Made by a program: the position numbers and the translations under genes | Assembly: GCA_016721725.1 (NCBI GenBank) | Contig: JADKHN010000006.1 | Coordinates: 1,052,992 to 1,116,991 of the forward strand | From: Chitinophagaceae bacterium | GTDB lineage: Bacteria > Bacteroidota > Bacteroidia > Chitinophagales > Chitinophagaceae | Length of the DNA stretch: 64,000 bases | Reading direction: 5' to 3' | The notes under the pieces: model-generated | Told to the model about the DNA's origin: nothing | The model's input: only the letters and a program-made list of their open reading frames with translations | Databases searched by the model: none | In this document: positions 15,962 to 24,182 of the stretch, one piece after another | Numbering within the stretch: the stretch's first letter is position 1 | Layout: the number at the start of each line of letters is the position of its first letter

Positions 15962-16913
15962 ATTTCTTATTCGCCATCCGGCTACGCATGAAGAGGCTAT
16001 TTATGCTCTTGTTTTCAAAGGCATTACGTATGGTAACTGCGAATAATTCGTCTGTAGAGATCACTTTGATCTTGCTGCAGACGCCCCGGAGGGGAATGGT
16101 ATCGCAGACCACCAGTTCTTCGAGTACACTGTTCTCGATGTTCTGGTAGGCATTCCCGCTCAGTACAGGGTGAGTGCATAAGGCCCTTACGCTTCGGGCA
16201 CCATTGGCCTTCATCAGGGCGGCGCTCTTCGCCAGGGTACCCCCGGTATCGCAGATATCGTCAATGAGCACCACATCCCGGTCGGTCACATCCCCGATCA
16301 CCACCATGCTGGCGATCTCATTGGCCCTCTTCCGGTGTTTATCACAAATGACCATCTCGCATTCGAAATAAGTGGCGATCTCGCGGATCCGGTTAGCGCT
16401 TCCCACGTCAGGGGCGGCAAAAGTGAGATTGGCCAGTTTGAGACTTTCAATATAGGGGATGAATACGGCCGATGAATCCAGGTGATCCACGGGGATATCA
16501 AAATAACCCTGTATCTGGGGAGCATGAAGGTCCATGGTGATCACACGGTCGGCTCCTGCCGCGGTAAGCATATTGGCAACCAGTTTGGAGCCGATGGCTA
16601 CGCGGGGGCGGTCCTTACGGTCTTGCCGGGCGAATCCGTAATAAGGGATCACGGCGATCACCTTATAAGCGGATGCGCGTTTGGCCGCATCGATCATCAG
16701 CAAGAGCTCCATCAGGTTATCGGTAGGCGCATAAGTGCTCTGGATGAGAAAAACGAAGCGGCCCCGGATACTCTCCTGGAACTCGACATAGATCTCCCCG
16801 TCACTGAAGCGCTGGATATTCACTTTTCCCAGGGGTTCTCCGAACTTTTTGGCGATCTTTTCCGCTAAATACTGTGAGCCTGTCCCCGAAAATATTTTGG
16901 CATTTGATTCCAT
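15960..16913 (-). CDS. prs: Ribose-phosphate pyrophosphokinase
   Basis: This 317-residue enzyme makes PRPP from ribose 5-phosphate and ATP for nucleotide, histidine and tryptophan synthesis. Motifs are FSDGEIYVEFQESIRG, YGFARQDRKDRPR, the DLHAPQIQGYFDIPVDHL metal and nucleotide site, and the PRPP loop VVLIDDICDTGGTLAKSA. Length fits class I. A near-consensus -7 box (TACATTCG, 16949-16956) lies upstream. The next gene downstream is rplY, with the heptamer pair between them. Confidence 0.97.
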   Translation of the reverse strand: MESNAKIFSGTGSQYLAEKIAKKFGEPLGKVNIQRFSDGEIYVEFQESIRGRFVFLIQSTYAPTDNLMELLLMIDAAKRASAYKVIAVIPYYGFARQDRKDRPRVAIGSKLVANMLTAAGADRVITMDLHAPQIQGYFDIPVDHLDSSAVFIPYIESLKLANLTFAAPDVGSANRIREIATYFECEMVICDKHRKRANEIASMVVIGDVTDRDVVLIDDICDTGGTLAKSAALMKANGARSVRALCTHPVLSGNAYQNIENSVLEELVVCDTIPLRGVCSKIKVISTDELFAVTIRNAFENKSINSLFMRSRMANKK

Positions 16914-16975
16914 GCTGTTGATATTAGGTGGTAATTACTGATCCAGTGCGAATGTATCATTAAGTTGACATGATT

Positions 16976-16983
16976 TAAATTTG
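16976..16983 (+). promoter_or_regulatory. -7 box TAAATTTG of radC, five bases before the ATG
   Basis: This is a perfect TAnnTTTG. Only five bases separate it from the radC ATG at 16989, so transcription should begin at or next to the start codon and give a leaderless mRNA. Confidence 0.65.
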
Positions 16984-16988
16984 AAGAC

Positions 16989-17690
16989 ATGGAAAATGTC
17001 AACAAGCCATCCACATCCATCAAGAACTGGGCAAGTGATGACCGGCCCAGGGAGAAAATGCTGACCAAGGGAGCGGGGGCTTTGTCCAATTCCGAATTGC
17101 TGGCCATCCTGATCAATACCGGAAATGCCACTAAAAGCGCCCTGGAACTCGCTAAGGAGGTAATGGGCATCTGCCGGAATAACCTTGCGGAACTGGGTAA
17201 ACTGACGATTAAGGACCTGGAAGAGGTTAAGGGGATCGGCAAGGCCAAGGCGGTGACCATTTCCGCAGCCTTGGAACTGGGCAGAAGAAGGGATGAGTCC
17301 CTCTTCCTGGAAAAACCCGTGATCCGCTCCAGTACAGACCTGGCGGGCCTTCTACGCAGCCTATTAAAAGATCATTTATATGAAGTGTTCGCCGTCGTCT
17401 TTCTCAACCAGGCCAATAAAGTGAATCATTTCGAGATCATCAGCCGGGGCGGCATTACCGGAACCGTTGCTGACCCCAGGATCATATTAAAAAAAGCACT
17501 CGCGCATAACGCCACTTCACTGGTACTTTGCCACAACCATCCTTCCGGAAATCTCCAGCCCAGCCGGGCCGATGAACAACTCACCCAAAAGATCCGGGAA
17601 GCCGCTTTGTTATTTGATATCCGTTTACTCGATCACATCATCGTCAGCGAAGAAGGGTACTATAGTTTTGCGGACGAGGGAAATCTTTGA
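16989..17690 (+). CDS. radC: RadC family (JAB/MPN domain) protein
   Basis: This 233-residue protein has an N-terminal helix-hairpin-helix region (GAGALSNSELLAILINTG; DLEEVKGIGKAKAVTISAALELG) and a C-terminal JAB/MPN+ domain with the zinc motif HNATSLVLCHNHPSGNLQPS and a following aspartate. The ATG gives MENVNKPSTSIKNWASDDRPREKM, typical of the family. RadC was named for DNA repair, but its biochemical role is unsettled. It is full length. A 10-unit heptamer array starts 24 bases after its stop. Confidence 0.93.
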   Translation: MENVNKPSTSIKNWASDDRPREKMLTKGAGALSNSELLAILINTGNATKSALELAKEVMGICRNNLAELGKLTIKDLEEVKGIGKAKAVTISAALELGRRRDESLFLEKPVIRSSTDLAGLLRSLLKDHLYEVFAVVFLNQANKVNHFEIISRGGITGTVADPRIILKKALAHNATSLVLCHNHPSGNLQPSRADEQLTQKIREAALLFDIRLLDHIIVSEEGYYSFADEGNL

Positions 17691-17714
17691 ATCTTTGCAA
17701 GTTGTGATATCCTC

Positions 17715-17784
17715 ATCTACAATCTACAATCTACAATCTACAATCTACAATCTACAATCTGCAATCTGCAATCTACAATCTGCA
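17715..17784. repeat. Heptamer array, 10 perfect-period units
   Basis: Ten consecutive 7-bp units: six ATCTACA, then ATCTGCA, ATCTGCA, ATCTACA, ATCTGCA. The array ends at the base before the stop codon of the DUF3467 gene (17785-17787). There are no spacers and no inverted partner. Confidence 0.95.
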
Positions 17785-18099
17785 TTAGGCCTGCGCCGCA
17801 GGCCCCCCGAAATTGAACGGGATCTCCACCGCTTCCATATCCTGGATGGTGCCGTTAGCCGCTTCGAATTTCTTCACGTTGTCGATCATGGCCTTCATGA
17901 AGCGTTTAGCGTGGAAGGGTGTTAAGATGATGCGGCTCTTCACCTTGCTCTTGGGCGTTCCGGGCATCACATTCACGAAGTCGATCACAAATTCGGCATG
18001 GCTATGGGTGATGATGGCCAGGTTGGCATAATTGCCTTCTGAAACCTCTTCAGAGATCTCGATATTGATCTGGTTGGGCTGATCGGTATTATTACTCAT
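17785..18099 (-). CDS. DUF3467 family protein
   Basis: This 104-residue protein begins MSNNTDQPNQINIEISEEVSEGNYANLA and contains EFVIDFVNVMPGTPKSKVKSRIILTPFHAKRF, which fits the DUF3467 pattern. No signal peptide or membrane span is present. The function is unknown. It has a perfect -7 box (TATCTTTG, 18116-18123) 16 nt before the ATG. Its stop codon directly joins a 10-unit heptamer array. Confidence 0.88.
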   Translation of the reverse strand: MSNNTDQPNQINIEISEEVSEGNYANLAIITHSHAEFVIDFVNVMPGTPKSKVKSRIILTPFHAKRFMKAMIDNVKKFEAANGTIQDMEAVEIPFNFGGPAAQA

Positions 18100-18115
18100 A
18101 AATCTGGTTTTACTG

Positions 18116-18123
18116 CAAAGATA
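18116..18123 (-). promoter_or_regulatory. -7 box TATCTTTG of the DUF3467 gene
   Basis: This perfect TAnnTTTG lies on the minus strand, 16 nt before the ATG, directly after the terminator of the upstream operon. Confidence 0.65.
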
Positions 18124-18128
18124 AAAAC

Positions 18129-18153
18129 AAAGAGCCCCGAATCGGGGCTCTTT
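18129..18153 (-). terminator. Terminator of the susC-susD-lipoprotein operon
   Basis: A fully palindromic stem AAAGAGCCCCGA / TCGGGGCTCTTT works on either strand. On the minus strand it follows the stop of the gene at 18179 and is followed by GTTTTTAT. Confidence 0.9.
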
Positions 18154-18178
18154 GCAAAAAGATTATTAATCAATTTAA

Positions 18179-19210
18179 TTAACGAGGTCTGTCATAAGTC
18201 CAGGTCTCATTGAAGAAACTACGTGGGCCTACAGGTACTACAGAAGGATGGTACATCCAATGTTTGATGATGATATTCTTATTGGCCTGTACGGCATTTA
18301 CGCCTGAAGGATCCAATACGGCACGACGTCCGTTAGATGCAGCATATAATGGTGGGCCAGTACCTGCAGAAGGAGTACCACCAGATGTAGCAGGCAAGGT
18401 AGGATCACCATAATAATTCCACAGATCGGCAATGGCGTTGTTGGCCGGGTTGAAGCTGATCACCAGACCATAAGAACCATAATAAGTACCCGCACCGGCG
18501 TTATCAAAGATATAGCCGGGAATACCACCATTCAGGTCATCGTTGCGTACTACGCATTTGGTAGCGCCTATGGTGATCAGGGAATATTGCTGGTCACCTG
18601 CATAAGCGAAAACAGGGTTAGACACGTCAGAGAAAGTACCGCTCATCATGTAAACTCCATCCCAGTTGTTCTTGGCACCGATCTCAACCACAACTGATTT
18701 TTGGGTAGAGATAACGCCATTTGCATCAGCCGTAGTGATGGTGAAACCAAGGGCATAAAGCGTACTGGGGTCCATCAAAGTGGCATTAGGGATCGTGATC
18801 TTGATCTCCTTGGCGAATTCACCCGGCTGCATGGTAACGGTATAGTTACCGCCAGAGAAAGGTGTTGCAGCGCCAACGGTGTACCAGGCAGAAGGCAAAA
18901 TAACATATGCAGGATTTGCAGTAGCAACAGCGGCGTTATCGTTCTTAACGGTAACGACCATTACTTTATTCAGTTCGGTTGAGTTGGGGATATCCCTGCG
19001 GATATCAGCACAAACGATCGTTGTTGGTGTATTTACGAAATCAACCGGATTCTTTTTGATCGTAGCCGGAGTACCACCACCCAGGATCTTCACCAATGTT
19101 TGTCCGGAATCGCCGATCGATTTCTGAACATCAACCTTATCGCAGGAGGCAAAAACCAAGGCGCTGATTGCCAGTGCGGCAAATTGCTTGGTAAGGTTTA
19201 AATATTTCAT
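18179..19210 (-). CDS. DUF1735-type surface lipoprotein of the SusCD operon
   Basis: The ATG at 19210 gives 343 residues starting MKYLNLTKQFAALAISALVFASCDK, a lipoprotein signal with the lipobox cysteine after FAS. The next 150 residues look like a DUF1735 beta-sandwich (VKILGGGTPATIKKNPVDF; ADIRRDIPNSTELNKVMVVTVKND). The C-terminal half is a second beta-rich region with NNWDGVYMMSGTF and a terminal FFNETWTYDRPR. It is the third gene after susC and susD, so a glycan-binding surface role is likely. A longer start is possible but would add a non-signal extension. Confidence 0.82.
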   Translation of the reverse strand: MKYLNLTKQFAALAISALVFASCDKVDVQKSIGDSGQTLVKILGGGTPATIKKNPVDFVNTPTTIVCADIRRDIPNSTELNKVMVVTVKNDNAAVATANPAYVILPSAWYTVGAATPFSGGNYTVTMQPGEFAKEIKITIPNATLMDPSTLYALGFTITTADANGVISTQKSVVVEIGAKNNWDGVYMMSGTFSDVSNPVFAYAGDQQYSLITIGATKCVVRNDDLNGGIPGYIFDNAGAGTYYGSYGLVISFNPANNAIADLWNYYGDPTLPATSGGTPSAGTGPPLYAASNGRRAVLDPSGVNAVQANKNIIIKHWMYHPSVVPVGPRSFFNETWTYDRPR

Positions 19211-19242
19211 ATTAAGTGATTTTAGTTGTTTACATTTTAAGA

Positions 19243-19270
19243 ATGCACTACGCTTCGCAGCGTAGTGCAT
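19243..19270 (-). other. Intercistronic hairpin between susD and the DUF1735 gene
   Basis: A perfect 11-bp stem ATGCACTACGC / GCGTAGTGCAT with a six-base loop has no T-run after it. It lies between the susD stop codon (19282) and the next ATG (19210). It could stabilise the susCD transcript or lower expression of the third gene. Confidence 0.7.
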
Positions 19271-19281
19271 CAATCAATTCA

Positions 19282-20811
19282 TTATGGTTTATCCCACCAT
19301 ACCCTTGCATCCTGGGTATCGCCACCAGCCAAACGGCCGATCGCGGTTGCCAGCTGTGAAGGGTTAAGGGCATATTCGTCTGTACCGTAAACATACCTGC
19401 GGGGGATCGCACCACCGGAATTGGTAGCGAAATTGGTACCCAGGAGATTTGGAACGCCAGTCCTGCGCCAGTTGGCCCAGGCTTCGTTACCGTTAGGATA
19501 TACAGCGAGCCAGTATTGCAGGGCGATACGGGCGATGTTGTTGGCAGTAGCAGCATTCTGACCGGCCTTGATAGAATTATAGCTGTTTGCACCCACATTA
19601 CCCGGAGCGCCAACACCTGTATTATAAGCGGCGGCGGTGGTCAGGTAATTAGCTGGCATGGCTACACCCCATTGGGCGAAAGAAGCGGTAACACCGGCAT
19701 CATAGTAATCTTTGGCATTACCCGTAGTGATCCAGCCCAATTCCCTGGCTTCAGCAGCAGCCAACTGGCTTTGTGCGGCAGTTAGCAGGAAAGCAGGTGA
19801 ATTCTCGTTACGCCAAACCTGGGCCAGAACCCTGGAGTAGTTACCAGCTGAAACAGACTGATCGAAGTTAACGGCATCATTCCTGACCAACCCGTAAGGG
19901 AAGCAAAGACCGGCATTGGTTCCGAAAGCACCCTGGCGGGTATCTCCCATGGCAGCCAGTACATCACCTAAGGTCTTGCTCTGGGCATAATCAGAACGTC
20001 CATTATATACACCCCACCAGGTATTGGGATAGTTCCCACCGGGGAAATTCAGGGTGAAATTATCGGCATTGCTGCTGATATAACCTGCAGGACTGGAGAA
20101 AGCGGCTGCAAATTCCAGGGCAGGATAATCGGTAGACGCCGGATAGCGCTTGCTCAAACGGAGGGCGGCGATCATGCGGATAGAATTAGCCAGTTTTTTC
20201 CATTTGGCCGGATCTCCTCCATAAACGATGTCCCCTTGCATCCACTGTCCCACATCAAAACCGGCGATCGCGTCGCGGCAGTCTTTGAAAATGGCTTTGT
20301 AGATATCTTCCTGGGTATCATACTTCGGAGATTTGTTGGAAGCTCCTTGCAAAGCTTCGGAATAAGGCAGGTCTCCCCACTTATCGGTCAGCGTCCACAT
20401 CATATAAGCCTTAACGATCTTAGCAACCGCGATCTGGTTCGCGTTGGAACCGGAAACAGAAACCACGCCAGCAGTTGCCGGATCAGAATTCCTGTTGATG
20501 ATCACCTGGGCATCCATCATCGGACCTGCATAGGTACCGCTGGAAGACAGCTGAGGCAATTGATACAGGGAAACGTCGGTATACTGCGTTTCAGAGATCT
20601 GCTGGGTATAGATGGCCCCGCGGATATTATAGGCGATACCACCCAGCTGCGACTCTATGTTCGTCAGCAAGGCTGCCGTGATAGGAGAAGAGGCACCATT
20701 CGGGTTAACGTTGGTGTCACCAAACTCACTTATCTTGGCACACCCGCTTCCCGCAACGATCAACGCTGCGGCGGAAGCGAATGAGAACAATTTTAATGAT
20801 ATTTTTTTCAT
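19282..20811 (-). CDS. SusD/RagB-like outer-membrane lipoprotein (SusD-like_2 type)
   Basis: This 509-residue protein has a lipoprotein signal ending in GSGC and then FGDTNVNPNGAS, the TNxNPN motif typical of the SusD-like_2 group. TPR-like helical segments follow (VAKIVKAYMMWTLTDKWGDLPYSEALQG; WKKLANSIRMIAALRLSKRYP), and the C-terminus has GTDEYALNPSQLATAIGRL. It caps the SusC pore on the cell surface and binds the nutrient. It starts 23 nt after susC. The nutrient is not readable because no carbohydrate-active enzyme lies in the operon. Confidence 0.93.
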   Translation of the reverse strand: MKKISLKLFSFASAAALIVAGSGCAKISEFGDTNVNPNGASSPITAALLTNIESQLGGIAYNIRGAIYTQQISETQYTDVSLYQLPQLSSSGTYAGPMMDAQVIINRNSDPATAGVVSVSGSNANQIAVAKIVKAYMMWTLTDKWGDLPYSEALQGASNKSPKYDTQEDIYKAIFKDCRDAIAGFDVGQWMQGDIVYGGDPAKWKKLANSIRMIAALRLSKRYPASTDYPALEFAAAFSSPAGYISSNADNFTLNFPGGNYPNTWWGVYNGRSDYAQSKTLGDVLAAMGDTRQGAFGTNAGLCFPYGLVRNDAVNFDQSVSAGNYSRVLAQVWRNENSPAFLLTAAQSQLAAAEARELGWITTGNAKDYYDAGVTASFAQWGVAMPANYLTTAAAYNTGVGAPGNVGANSYNSIKAGQNAATANNIARIALQYWLAVYPNGNEAWANWRRTGVPNLLGTNFATNSGGAIPRRYVYGTDEYALNPSQLATAIGRLAGGDTQDARVWWDKP

Positions 20812-20834
20812 CTTATTAGTTTTAACGGTTATTA

Positions 20835-23800
20835 TTAGAAGCCTAATTTCAGGTTAACACCCATTGACCTTGTGCCCGGGAACTGACCATCTTCACCCTG
20901 AACATTACTGATCTCAGAAGGATCGAAGTCTTTGGTCTTGGCGTAGATCAACCATGGGTTACGAGAAACAACAGAGAATACGGCGGTCTTAACATATTTA
21001 CCGATACCCAGTTTTTCAACCGGCAGGCGGTAACCGATGCTCAGTTCGCGCATTTTAACGAAAGTCAGGTCATAAACACTGTTCTCTGAAATATTGGCAT
21101 TCCTGAACTGGTGGAAATAAGTTTGGGCATCAACATAGTAATCAACAGGCTTACCTGTTCCGTCAACACCAAATACGTGTACACCACCACCGTCAGCGAC
21201 CGGATCACGAATAGGAAGTCCTTTGTCGTTCAGGCCAGAAGTACGTGCGGTCAAACCAGAGAAGGTACCCCAGAAATCAGACAGGGAGAAGAACTTACCA
21301 CCCCATGAATAGTCGATATTCACGTTAACGGTGAAATTCTTGAATACGGTAAAGGTATTTTGAACACCACCGGTATAATCAGGCAGTACGCTACCGAATT
21401 TAACATCAGCTTCGCGGATGAACAAACCGGCTGAGGTCAGCTCAGGTTGTCCGTTCACACGCTTGATACCACCACCGAACATTTGACCCCAGGGCTGTCC
21501 AACTTCACTAACCGTATAGGCAGAAGAAGAAGTAGAGAAAGCACCGGAAGCAGAAACCAGGCGGGTGATACCAGGAGCAATGGCAACCACTTTGTTCTTC
21601 AACAGGCGGCCCCAGGTTGCGTTGATATCCCAATCCAGGTTCTTCCACTTGATGGGCTTAGCGAATAAGGTCACGTCAACACCTTGTTTGGCGATCTCAC
21701 CGGCATTAACACTCAAAGAGGTATAACCGATCATACCGATCTGGCCTACGTTAACCGGGAAGTTCTTGTTGGTCCTGTCCCAGTAAGTAAAGCTGAATCC
21801 TACGCGGTTCTTGGCGAAACGCATATCCAGACCGAGTTCTTTTTCATTATTGGTAGAACCGGCCAGGGTTGGATCAACCAAACCATTAGGCTCACTCATC
21901 AGGAAGTTACCATTCCACTGGTTTGCAGCCGGGGCATAGTAAACACCCAACTGATAGATCCCGAGGTCGGCAATGGTCTGACCGATCGATCCGCGCAATT
22001 TACCATAAGAGATAAAGGGCAGGGCATTCTTGGTCAGGTCGCTGAATACGAAAGAAAGACCAGCAGAGTAGGTATTAACATAAGTTCCTGCAGGTAAAGT
22101 TGAAGTATAATCCCTGCGATAAGAACCTTCAGCAAAGATCATATTTCTGAAACCGATATCACCACGGACGAATATCGCCCTGCGGCTGTATTGCTGCCTT
22201 GTATTGGAGTAAGTGATCGGGTTCTTTGAGTTGGCCAGGGAGTACAGACCGGGAACGTTCAGACCATTATTGGTGTTGGCATTAACATCCCTGAACCTGG
22301 TCTTCAAGATATCAACACCGGCAATGGCATTGATCGCGAAGTCCTTGATCTTTTTGTTGAACATCAGCAATCCTTCATAGTTCTGACGGTCGCTGAATGA
22401 ATTTCCTGTACCATAATAAGCCAGGATACCCGTTTGGGTTGCACTGTTCTGCAAAAGGGTAGGCGTGATATCCTCGTAGTTGGTGGTCAGTTGCTGCTTA
22501 CGGTAAGTCGCTTTTACTGACAGGTCATTGGTGATCTTATATTTCAAAGAAACATCTCCATAAAGCCTGTCCCTGCGATCAGGATTATTCATATTATCGA
22601 AATAGGAATAGAAATTATACCAGTAGTTACCACCATAGAACTTCAAAGGATTGGAAGCGGAATAAGCACCTGGGTTCAGGTGATTCCAGCTGGCCAATGC
22701 GCCTTCTGGGCTCTTCAGGTTGCGCAGTTCCCTCATTTTATTCATATCCAGGTCGCGGTGGAACCATTGGTTGAATGAACCGGTTGACTGGTTGGAATAA
22801 GCATCATTGCTCTCGGTATTCCTGTTCTGTGCAATGTAAGTAACATTGGCACCGAAGGTCAGGCGGCTGGTCAAGTCGATATTACCATTCAGGTTGAAGG
22901 TATGACGCTTCAGGTATTCGTTGGGGATCAACCCTTTTTGATCCAGCAAGGTATAAGAAGCGCGGAGGCTGTAGTTCTCACCGGCTTTTGATACGTTGAT
23001 GTTATTGGTCTTTGTTACACCGGTGTTATAAAAATCACGGGCGTTATTGGGTTGACGGGTAAGGGTAGCCGTTTTGAAAGCGTACTCACTTCCGGGATAC
23101 CAGGCATACCAGGGAATGTATTCCTGTCCGGCGATACGGGGACCCCAGCTGGCATCATCAGAATAATCGTGGTAATATTTACCATCGAGGGCTTTCCAGG
23201 CAGCTGGCTGACCAGCAACCCAGGTGTATTTTTGAAGGTCTCCATCAGCACCACCGGCATAATCATTCTGGTAGTTCGGTGTGATGTATACTTTATCATA
23301 TTGAACGCCACTGTTGATCTCAACACCGATGGCTTTGCTTCCTTTCTTGGAACGCTTGGTGTTCATTACGATGGCACCATTGATACCATCAGGTCCGAAC
23401 AAAGCGGTCGCGGCAGGACCTTGTAAAACGGTAACGTCTTCCACATCATCAGGGTTAACGTCGTTTGAGCTGGGGATGATCGTACCATCTACAACGTAGA
23501 GGGGACCGCCACTAACTCCAAGTCCATTCTCACCACGGAGACGAACAACCGTCTCACGGCCAAGGGCAACCGCAGACTGGCTGCGTACCTGGGCACCGGC
23601 CACTTTACCGGCCAGGGCGTTATTGATGTTGTTGGTGCGGATCGTATTCAGTTGCTCTGAACTGACATTCTGTACGCCAGACGCGGTGCTTCTTGCAGCA
23701 CGCTTGGTACCGAATGCTCCAGTTACAACAACTTCTTTTAATTCTGTTCCACCCTTTTCCATAACGGTGTTTAAAATACTTTGGCTACCCACAGGTACTT

Positions 23801-24038
23801 CAAGTGTTTTAAAACTGGCGGCTGAGATTTCAAGAACGTCGCCTGGTTTAACGTTAAGGGAAAAGGCACCATTTTGATCTGCAGACAGGCCCACTTTGGA
23901 ACCTTTGATCTTGACAGTTGCAAAAGGCACCGGGTTACCGTCTGAATCGGTAACCTTACCGGACACCACCCGGCTTTGGGCAAATGCCAATACCCCACAG
24001 AGCATCAGCATTGTAAACAGTGATAAAAATCTTCTCAT
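20835..24038 (-). CDS. SusC/RagA TonB-dependent outer-membrane transporter
   Basis: This 1067-residue protein has a signal peptide (MRRFLSLFTMLMLCGVLAFAQ), a carboxypeptidase-regulatory-like domain (VVSGKVTDSDGNPVPFATVKIKG, residues about 23-95), a TonB box-like stretch KEVVVTGAFG, a plug domain with NINNALAGKVAGAQV, and a 22-strand barrel ending in RSMGVNLKLGF with a terminal phenylalanine. It imports the SusD-bound nutrient using the proton motive force through TonB. It is the first gene of a three-gene operon ending at 18179. Confidence 0.96.
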   Translation of the reverse strand: MRRFLSLFTMLMLCGVLAFAQSRVVSGKVTDSDGNPVPFATVKIKGSKVGLSADQNGAFSLNVKPGDVLEISAASFKTLEVPVGSQSILNTVMEKGGTELKEVVVTGAFGTKRAARSTASGVQNVSSEQLNTIRTNNINNALAGKVAGAQVRSQSAVALGRETVVRLRGENGLGVSGGPLYVVDGTIIPSSNDVNPDDVEDVTVLQGPAATALFGPDGINGAIVMNTKRSKKGSKAIGVEINSGVQYDKVYITPNYQNDYAGGADGDLQKYTWVAGQPAAWKALDGKYYHDYSDDASWGPRIAGQEYIPWYAWYPGSEYAFKTATLTRQPNNARDFYNTGVTKTNNINVSKAGENYSLRASYTLLDQKGLIPNEYLKRHTFNLNGNIDLTSRLTFGANVTYIAQNRNTESNDAYSNQSTGSFNQWFHRDLDMNKMRELRNLKSPEGALASWNHLNPGAYSASNPLKFYGGNYWYNFYSYFDNMNNPDRRDRLYGDVSLKYKITNDLSVKATYRKQQLTTNYEDITPTLLQNSATQTGILAYYGTGNSFSDRQNYEGLLMFNKKIKDFAINAIAGVDILKTRFRDVNANTNNGLNVPGLYSLANSKNPITYSNTRQQYSRRAIFVRGDIGFRNMIFAEGSYRRDYTSTLPAGTYVNTYSAGLSFVFSDLTKNALPFISYGKLRGSIGQTIADLGIYQLGVYYAPAANQWNGNFLMSEPNGLVDPTLAGSTNNEKELGLDMRFAKNRVGFSFTYWDRTNKNFPVNVGQIGMIGYTSLSVNAGEIAKQGVDVTLFAKPIKWKNLDWDINATWGRLLKNKVVAIAPGITRLVSASGAFSTSSSAYTVSEVGQPWGQMFGGGIKRVNGQPELTSAGLFIREADVKFGSVLPDYTGGVQNTFTVFKNFTVNVNIDYSWGGKFFSLSDFWGTFSGLTARTSGLNDKGLPIRDPVADGGGVHVFGVDGTGKPVDYYVDAQTYFHQFRNANISENSVYDLTFVKMRELSIGYRLPVEKLGIGKYVKTAVFSVVSRNPWLIYAKTKDFDPSEISNVQGEDGQFPGTRSMGVNLKLGF

Positions 24039-24065
24039 GTGCGATTAATTGAGTTTAATGATTTG

Positions 24066-24095
24066 TAAAAATAAGGATATTTTCTTAACGTCAAA
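24066..24095 (-). promoter_or_regulatory. Promoter of the susC operon
   Basis: On the minus strand TTTG (24092-24095) is followed after 18 nt by TATTTTTA (24066-24073), one mismatch from TAnnTTTG, 27 nt before the susC ATG. No anti-sigma factor gene is adjacent, so control is probably not of the ECF type from this locus. Confidence 0.55.
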
Positions 24096-24182
24096 AAAAT
24101 GTTAAAAAAATAGTTCTTACTCCATTCCTGATTCTAAGGACAGAAATGGGGTCGTAATAGCTGCTTTTAACCCTAAAATTTG

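Noticed and set aside
17715..17784. Possible CRISPR array
   Set aside because: Units are 7 bp with no spacers between them, and no cas gene lies nearby. It is a plain tandem heptamer array.
18179..24038. Complete polysaccharide utilisation locus
   Set aside because: Only susC, susD and a surface lipoprotein are present; no glycoside hydrolase, lyase or dedicated regulator lies next to them, so the nutrient cannot be named.
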